From Azonexus sp. (GTDB lineage Bacteria > Pseudomonadota > Gammaproteobacteria > Burkholderiales > Rhodocyclaceae), in the NCBI GenBank assembly GCA_030697085.1, contig JAUYQT010000271.1:1-8517 (forward strand): DNA of 8,517 nt, written 5' to 3'. A model generated the notes under the pieces. It was given only the letters and a program-made list of their open reading frames with translations. It made no database searches and was not told where the DNA came from. Positions 6,682 to 8,517 of the stretch are shown piece after piece; position 1 is the first letter of the stretch, and each line of letters opens with the position of its first letter. The translations under genes and the position numbers were made by a program.

Positions 6682-7812
6682 ATGAATCGTCGGCTTTCCG
6701 GCTTTACGCTTTCGCTGCTTGCCGTCACATTGGCGGGCTGCGGCATCCTTCCCGACTCGCGCAAGATTGATTATAAATCTGCAAGCAAGTCGGTTCCGAC
6801 CCTTGAAATTCCGCCTGATCTTTCCCAGGTTAGCCGCGACGACCGCTATCTCGTCCCGGATGCCGCCGGTAAGGGCAGTGCGACATTCTCAGCCTACAGT
6901 GCTGATCGGACGCCGTTGGCGCAAGCGCAAAATTCGACGGTGCTGCCATTAGTCGACAAGGTGCGCGTCGAACGTTCCGGCAATCAGCGCTGGCTCGTGG
7001 TTGCCGTGCCACCCGATAAACTGTGGGATACCGTCAAGAATTTTTGGCAGGAAACCGGCTTTATCGTTAATCTTGAACGCCCTGACGCCGGCGTGATGGA
7101 AACCGATTGGGCCGAGAACCGGGCCAAGATCGGTGACGACATTATTCGCAATACCATCGGGAAGTTGCTTGATTCGCTGTATTCCACCGGTGAACGCGAC
7201 AAATTCCGGACGCGTTTCGAGCCCGGCGTCGAACCGGGAACGACGGATGTCTTTATTAGCCACCGTGCCATGGAAGAGGTTTATACCTCGTCCACCAAGG
7301 AAGATACTCGCTGGCAGCCGCGCCCTCCTGACCCAGAGCTTGAAGCTGAAATGCTGCGTCGCTTGATGGTTCGGATGGGTTCGGATGAGAAGCGCGCAGA
7401 AGCCCAGCTTGCGACCGCAAAAGCCGAGCCACGCGCAAAGCTTGCTAAATCTGATGATGGCGCGGGCACCCTGGAAGTCTATGAGCGCTTTGACCGTGCC
7501 TGGCGTCGTGTTGGCTTATCGCTGGACCGTGTCGGCTTTACGGTTGAGGATCGTGACCGATCGCGTGGCCTTTATTTTGTCCGCTATGTCGATCCGGAAC
7601 TGGATAATCGTAAGAAGGATAGTGGTTGGGTTTCCAAGCTGGCCTTCTGGAATAGTTCCGAGGCGCCTGCCAGTTCAAAAGTTCAGTATCGAATTTACGT
7701 CAGCGATGCGGGGGCGCAAAGTCGGGTTCAGGTGCTTTCCAGTGAGGGCGGCGCCGATAAGTCTGACACTGCAAAGCGGATTCTCAGCTTGCTACTTGAG
7801 CAGTTACAGTAA
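6682..7812 (+). CDS. bamC: Outer membrane protein assembly factor BamC (lipoprotein)
   Basis: A 376-residue precursor. It has a lipoprotein signal peptide (Arg3-Arg4, hydrophobic core, lipobox LAGC with Cys20). Gly at +2 fits export to the outer membrane. The low-complexity N-terminal segment (KIDYKSASKSVPTLEIPPDLS, seen here in two overlapping parts: KIDYKSASKS and PTLEIPPDLS) is typical of betaproteobacterial BamC/NlpB and corresponds to the BamD-binding tail of E. coli BamC. Two helix-grip domains follow, about 100-235 (QRWLVVAVPPDKLWDTVKNF) and 262-376 (YERFDRAWRRVGLSLDRVGF), separated by an Ala/Lys linker. It is longer than E. coli BamC (344 aa). BamC is a non-essential part of the BAM complex that inserts beta-barrel proteins into the outer membrane. 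I chose ATG 6682 because the signal peptide starts there and GGAG lies 11 bases upstream; an in-frame ATG at 6616, inside dapA, would block a normal signal peptide. A terminator follows. Confidence 0.92.
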   Translation: MNRRLSGFTLSLLAVTLAGCGILPDSRKIDYKSASKSVPTLEIPPDLSQVSRDDRYLVPDAAGKGSATFSAYSADRTPLAQAQNSTVLPLVDKVRVERSGNQRWLVVAVPPDKLWDTVKNFWQETGFIVNLERPDAGVMETDWAENRAKIGDDIIRNTIGKLLDSLYSTGERDKFRTRFEPGVEPGTTDVFISHRAMEEVYTSSTKEDTRWQPRPPDPELEAEMLRRLMVRMGSDEKRAEAQLATAKAEPRAKLAKSDDGAGTLEVYERFDRAWRRVGLSLDRVGFTVEDRDRSRGLYFVRYVDPELDNRKKDSGWVSKLAFWNSSEAPASSKVQYRIYVSDAGAQSRVQVLSSEGGADKSDTAKRILSLLLEQLQ

Positions 7813-7850
7813 AAAATCTACTGTCCGGTGTCGTCCGGAACCGTTGTCTA

Positions 7851-7875
7851 AAGCCCGGGTTTCCCGGGCTTTTTT
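7851..7875 (+). terminator. Intrinsic terminator of the dapA-bamC run
   Basis: AAGCCCGGG (7851-7859), a TTT loop, then CCCGGGCTT (7863-7871), running into six Ts (7870-7875). This is a textbook rho-independent terminator 38 bases after the bamC stop. The minus-strand side lacks a T-run, so it probably works only on plus transcripts. Confidence 0.92.
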
Positions 7876-7883
7876 ATAAGCGC

Positions 7884-7907
7884 GATCAGCTTGATTAGGC
7901 GCTGATC
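7884..7907. repeat. Short inverted repeat between the two terminators
   Basis: GATCAGC (7884-7890) and GCTGATC (7901-7907) form a 7-bp stem around a 10-base loop. It is followed by a smaller one (CAGTC-T-GACTG, 7908-7918). There is no T-run after either, so they are not terminators by themselves. The function is unknown; they may merely be structured spacer between convergent genes. Confidence 0.35.
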
Positions 7908-7939
7908 CAGTCTGACTGAAGCGGGTTTTTCAGGGCAAT

Positions 7940-7966
7940 AAAAAACGGGGCCGAAGCCCCGTTTTT
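7940..7966 (-). terminator. Terminator of the Ala-rich lipoprotein gene (possibly bidirectional)
   Basis: CGGGGC (7946-7951), a 4-base loop, and GCCCCG (7956-7961), flanked by an A-run on the left (7940-7945) and a T-run on the right (7962-7966). Read on the minus strand, the loop is TTCG closed by C-G, a very stable UUCG tetraloop, followed by six Ts. It lies 16 bases after the lipoprotein stop codon. The flanking A and T runs mean it could also stop plus-strand transcripts. Confidence 0.9.
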
Positions 7967-7982
7967 GCTGAAGCAAGAAAAA

Positions 7983-8288
7983 TTACTTCTTGGCAGCAGC
8001 GTCAGCAGCAGCCTTGGCGACATCTGCAGCAGCTTGTTCGGTAGCCTTGGCAGCATCTGCAGCAGCTTGTTCAGCAGCCTTGGTCGCATCAGCAGCGGCT
8101 TGTTCAGTAGCCTTGGCGGCATCAACAGCGGCGTCGGCCGGCTTGGCTGCATCGGCAGCAACTGGCTCAGCTGGCTTGGCAGGTTCAACAGCAGGTGCCG
8201 GGGCGGCAACCGGAGCCGGTGCTTCAGACTTGCCGCAAGCGGCCAGAGTGATAGCAAGAAGAGCGGCAACGAGGTATGACTTGTTCAT
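7983..8288 (-). CDS. Small alanine-rich repeat lipoprotein
   Basis: A 101-residue precursor of unrecognised family. It has a clear lipoprotein signal peptide (MNKSYLVAALLAITLAAC, lipobox LAAC, Cys18). Gly-Lys after the Cys contains no Asp+2 retention signal, so an outer-membrane location is expected. Residues 22-50 are an Ala/Pro-rich linker (APAPVAAPAPAVEP). Residues 56-99 are four 11-residue repeats of the form DAAKATEQAAA, and the protein ends in Lys-Lys. An 11-residue period with Ala faces and regularly placed Asp, Lys and Glu predicts a long right-handed or straight helical coiled coil. The layout (lipidated N-terminus, Ala-rich helix, terminal Lys) resembles Lpp and OprI, whose last Lys is bound to peptidoglycan; that link is inference only. 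It has its own promoter, a strong ribosome binding site (AAGGA, 7 bases before ATG) and a terminator, so it is monocistronic and probably well expressed. Confidence 0.85.
   Translation of the reverse strand: MNKSYLVAALLAITLAACGKSEAPAPVAAPAPAVEPAKPAEPVAADAAKPADAAVDAAKATEQAAADATKAAEQAAADAAKATEQAAADVAKAAADAAAKK
7992..8123 (-). repeat. Four 33-bp tandem repeats inside the lipoprotein gene
   Basis: Four contiguous 33-bp units (8091-8123, 8058-8090, 8025-8057, 7992-8024 in coding order) encode DAAKATEQAAA, DATKAAEQAAA, DAAKATEQAAA and DVAKAAADAAA. By direct comparison, units 1 and 2 differ at 5 of 33 bases and units 2 and 3 at 4 of 33; unit 4 is the most diverged. A degenerate 10-residue unit (DAAKPADAAV) precedes them. 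The pattern shows growth by tandem duplication, and the copy number may vary among strains. Confidence 0.9.
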
Positions 8289-8295
8289 GGGGATT

Positions 8296-8300
8296 TCCTT
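8296..8300 (-). promoter_or_regulatory. Ribosome binding site of the lipoprotein gene
   Basis: AAGGA on the minus strand, 7 bases from the ATG. It is the best Shine-Dalgarno match in the window and fixes the start codon. A run of nine Us in the RNA lies just upstream of it. Confidence 0.85.
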
Positions 8301-8304
8301 GTCG

Positions 8305-8355
8305 AAAAAAAAAGGCTAAGGCCTATAAAATTTTAAGGTCAGAAGTACCCTGACC
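8305..8355 (-). promoter_or_regulatory. Structured, U-rich 5' leader of the lipoprotein mRNA
   Basis: Between the predicted transcription start (near 8357) and the ribosome binding site, the minus-strand RNA holds a 6-bp hairpin (GGTCAG/CTGACC arms at 8350-8355 and 8337-8342, 7-base loop). An AAAATTTT stretch comes next, then a small 4-bp stem AGGC-CTTA-GCCT (8313-8324) directly followed by nine Ts (8305-8313). The last part looks like a weak terminator placed just before the Shine-Dalgarno sequence; alternatively the U-run may be a protein (Hfq, S1) binding site. The structure is seen; the function is inferred. Confidence 0.4.
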
Positions 8356-8363
8356 AGCGCAGA

Positions 8364-8390
8364 ATTATAACCATAAATTGGATTTGTTCA
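8364..8390 (-). promoter_or_regulatory. Promoter of the lipoprotein gene
   Basis: A perfect TATAAT -10 box on the minus strand (8364-8369). Upstream, TGAACA (8385-8390) matches the -35 consensus at 4 of 6 positions but with a short 15-bp spacer; GTGAAC at a 16-bp spacer matches 3 of 6. The predicted start near 8357 gives a leader of about 69 bases. The -10 box is convincing, the -35 is not. Confidence 0.65.
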
Positions 8391-8517
8391 CATCGATTTG
8401 CTGCGCTGCCGCATGGCGTATGGGTGTCAAAGTCCGAGTGTATTAGTGCAAATGGATTCGCCGCCAGCGACGCATAGCTCAGAGAAGCGATTTAGATAGG
8501 GCTTTAGTTCGGCGGCT
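8391..8517. other. Non-coding stretch at the right edge, nothing identified
   Basis: No open frame with a plausible start, no tRNA-like cloverleaf and no terminator with a T-run is visible. It is probably spacer upstream of the lipoprotein promoter; whatever gene lies beyond the edge cannot be judged from here. Confidence 0.5.

Noticed and set aside
7992..8123. CRISPR-like array because of about 33-bp repeats
   Set aside because: The units are directly contiguous with no spacers, are in frame, and encode an 11-residue protein repeat.
7990..8319. A plus-strand Ala/Ser-rich frame over the lipoprotein gene
   Set aside because: It is the complement of the 33-bp GC-rich repeats. The minus strand has the signal peptide, ribosome binding site, promoter and terminator.
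8391..8517. tRNA or CRP-site candidates at the right edge (GAATCC and TGTGA fragments on the minus strand)
   Set aside because: No TTCGA T-loop or cloverleaf arms could be paired, and the TGTGA lacks its TCACA partner half-site.

Overview
The window looks like ordinary chromosomal DNA from a betaproteobacterium, most likely of the Rhodocyclales (Dechloromonas/Azonexus-like). This is inferred from protein style (a betaproteobacterial type BamC N-terminus, GloC of the YcbL type, HDOD signalling proteins), moderately GC-rich composition and the order accA-tilS-dapA-bamC. No database search was possible, so genus level is a guess.

Left part (1-3466): the 3' end of an ABC-F ATPase gene (uup) runs in from the left edge and ends at a strong palindromic terminator. 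Then come two minus-strand genes for HDOD-domain signalling proteins. One is a single-domain HDOD protein (656-1504). The other is a degenerate EAL + HDOD protein of the YuxH type (2288-3466). Between them, on the plus strand, sits gloC (ycbL), a metallo-beta-lactamase-fold type II glyoxalase.

Middle (3467-7875): a 333-bp non-coding divergent region precedes a plus-strand housekeeping run: accA (fatty-acid synthesis), tilS (tRNA-Ile2 lysidine formation, overlapping the end of accA), dapA (lysine/diaminopimelate synthesis) and bamC (outer-membrane protein assembly lipoprotein). The run ends at a clear intrinsic terminator. The dapA-bamC pairing also occurs in E. coli. TilS is short, with no room for the usual C-terminal domain.

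Right part (7876-8517): a convergent minus-strand gene encodes a 101-residue alanine-rich lipoprotein built from four 11-residue (33-bp) tandem repeats and ending in Lys-Lys. It has its own consensus -10 box, a structured U-rich leader, a good ribosome binding site and a UUCG-loop terminator. It is the least ordinary gene here, and its architecture resembles peptidoglycan-linked lipoproteins such as Lpp/OprI. The last ~120 bp hold nothing I can identify.

No new multi-gene system, mobile element, phage, CRISPR array or RNA gene was seen. The observations worth checking are local: the repeat lipoprotein and its leader, the short TilS, the degenerate EAL-HDOD protein and the pairing of HDOD genes around gloC.
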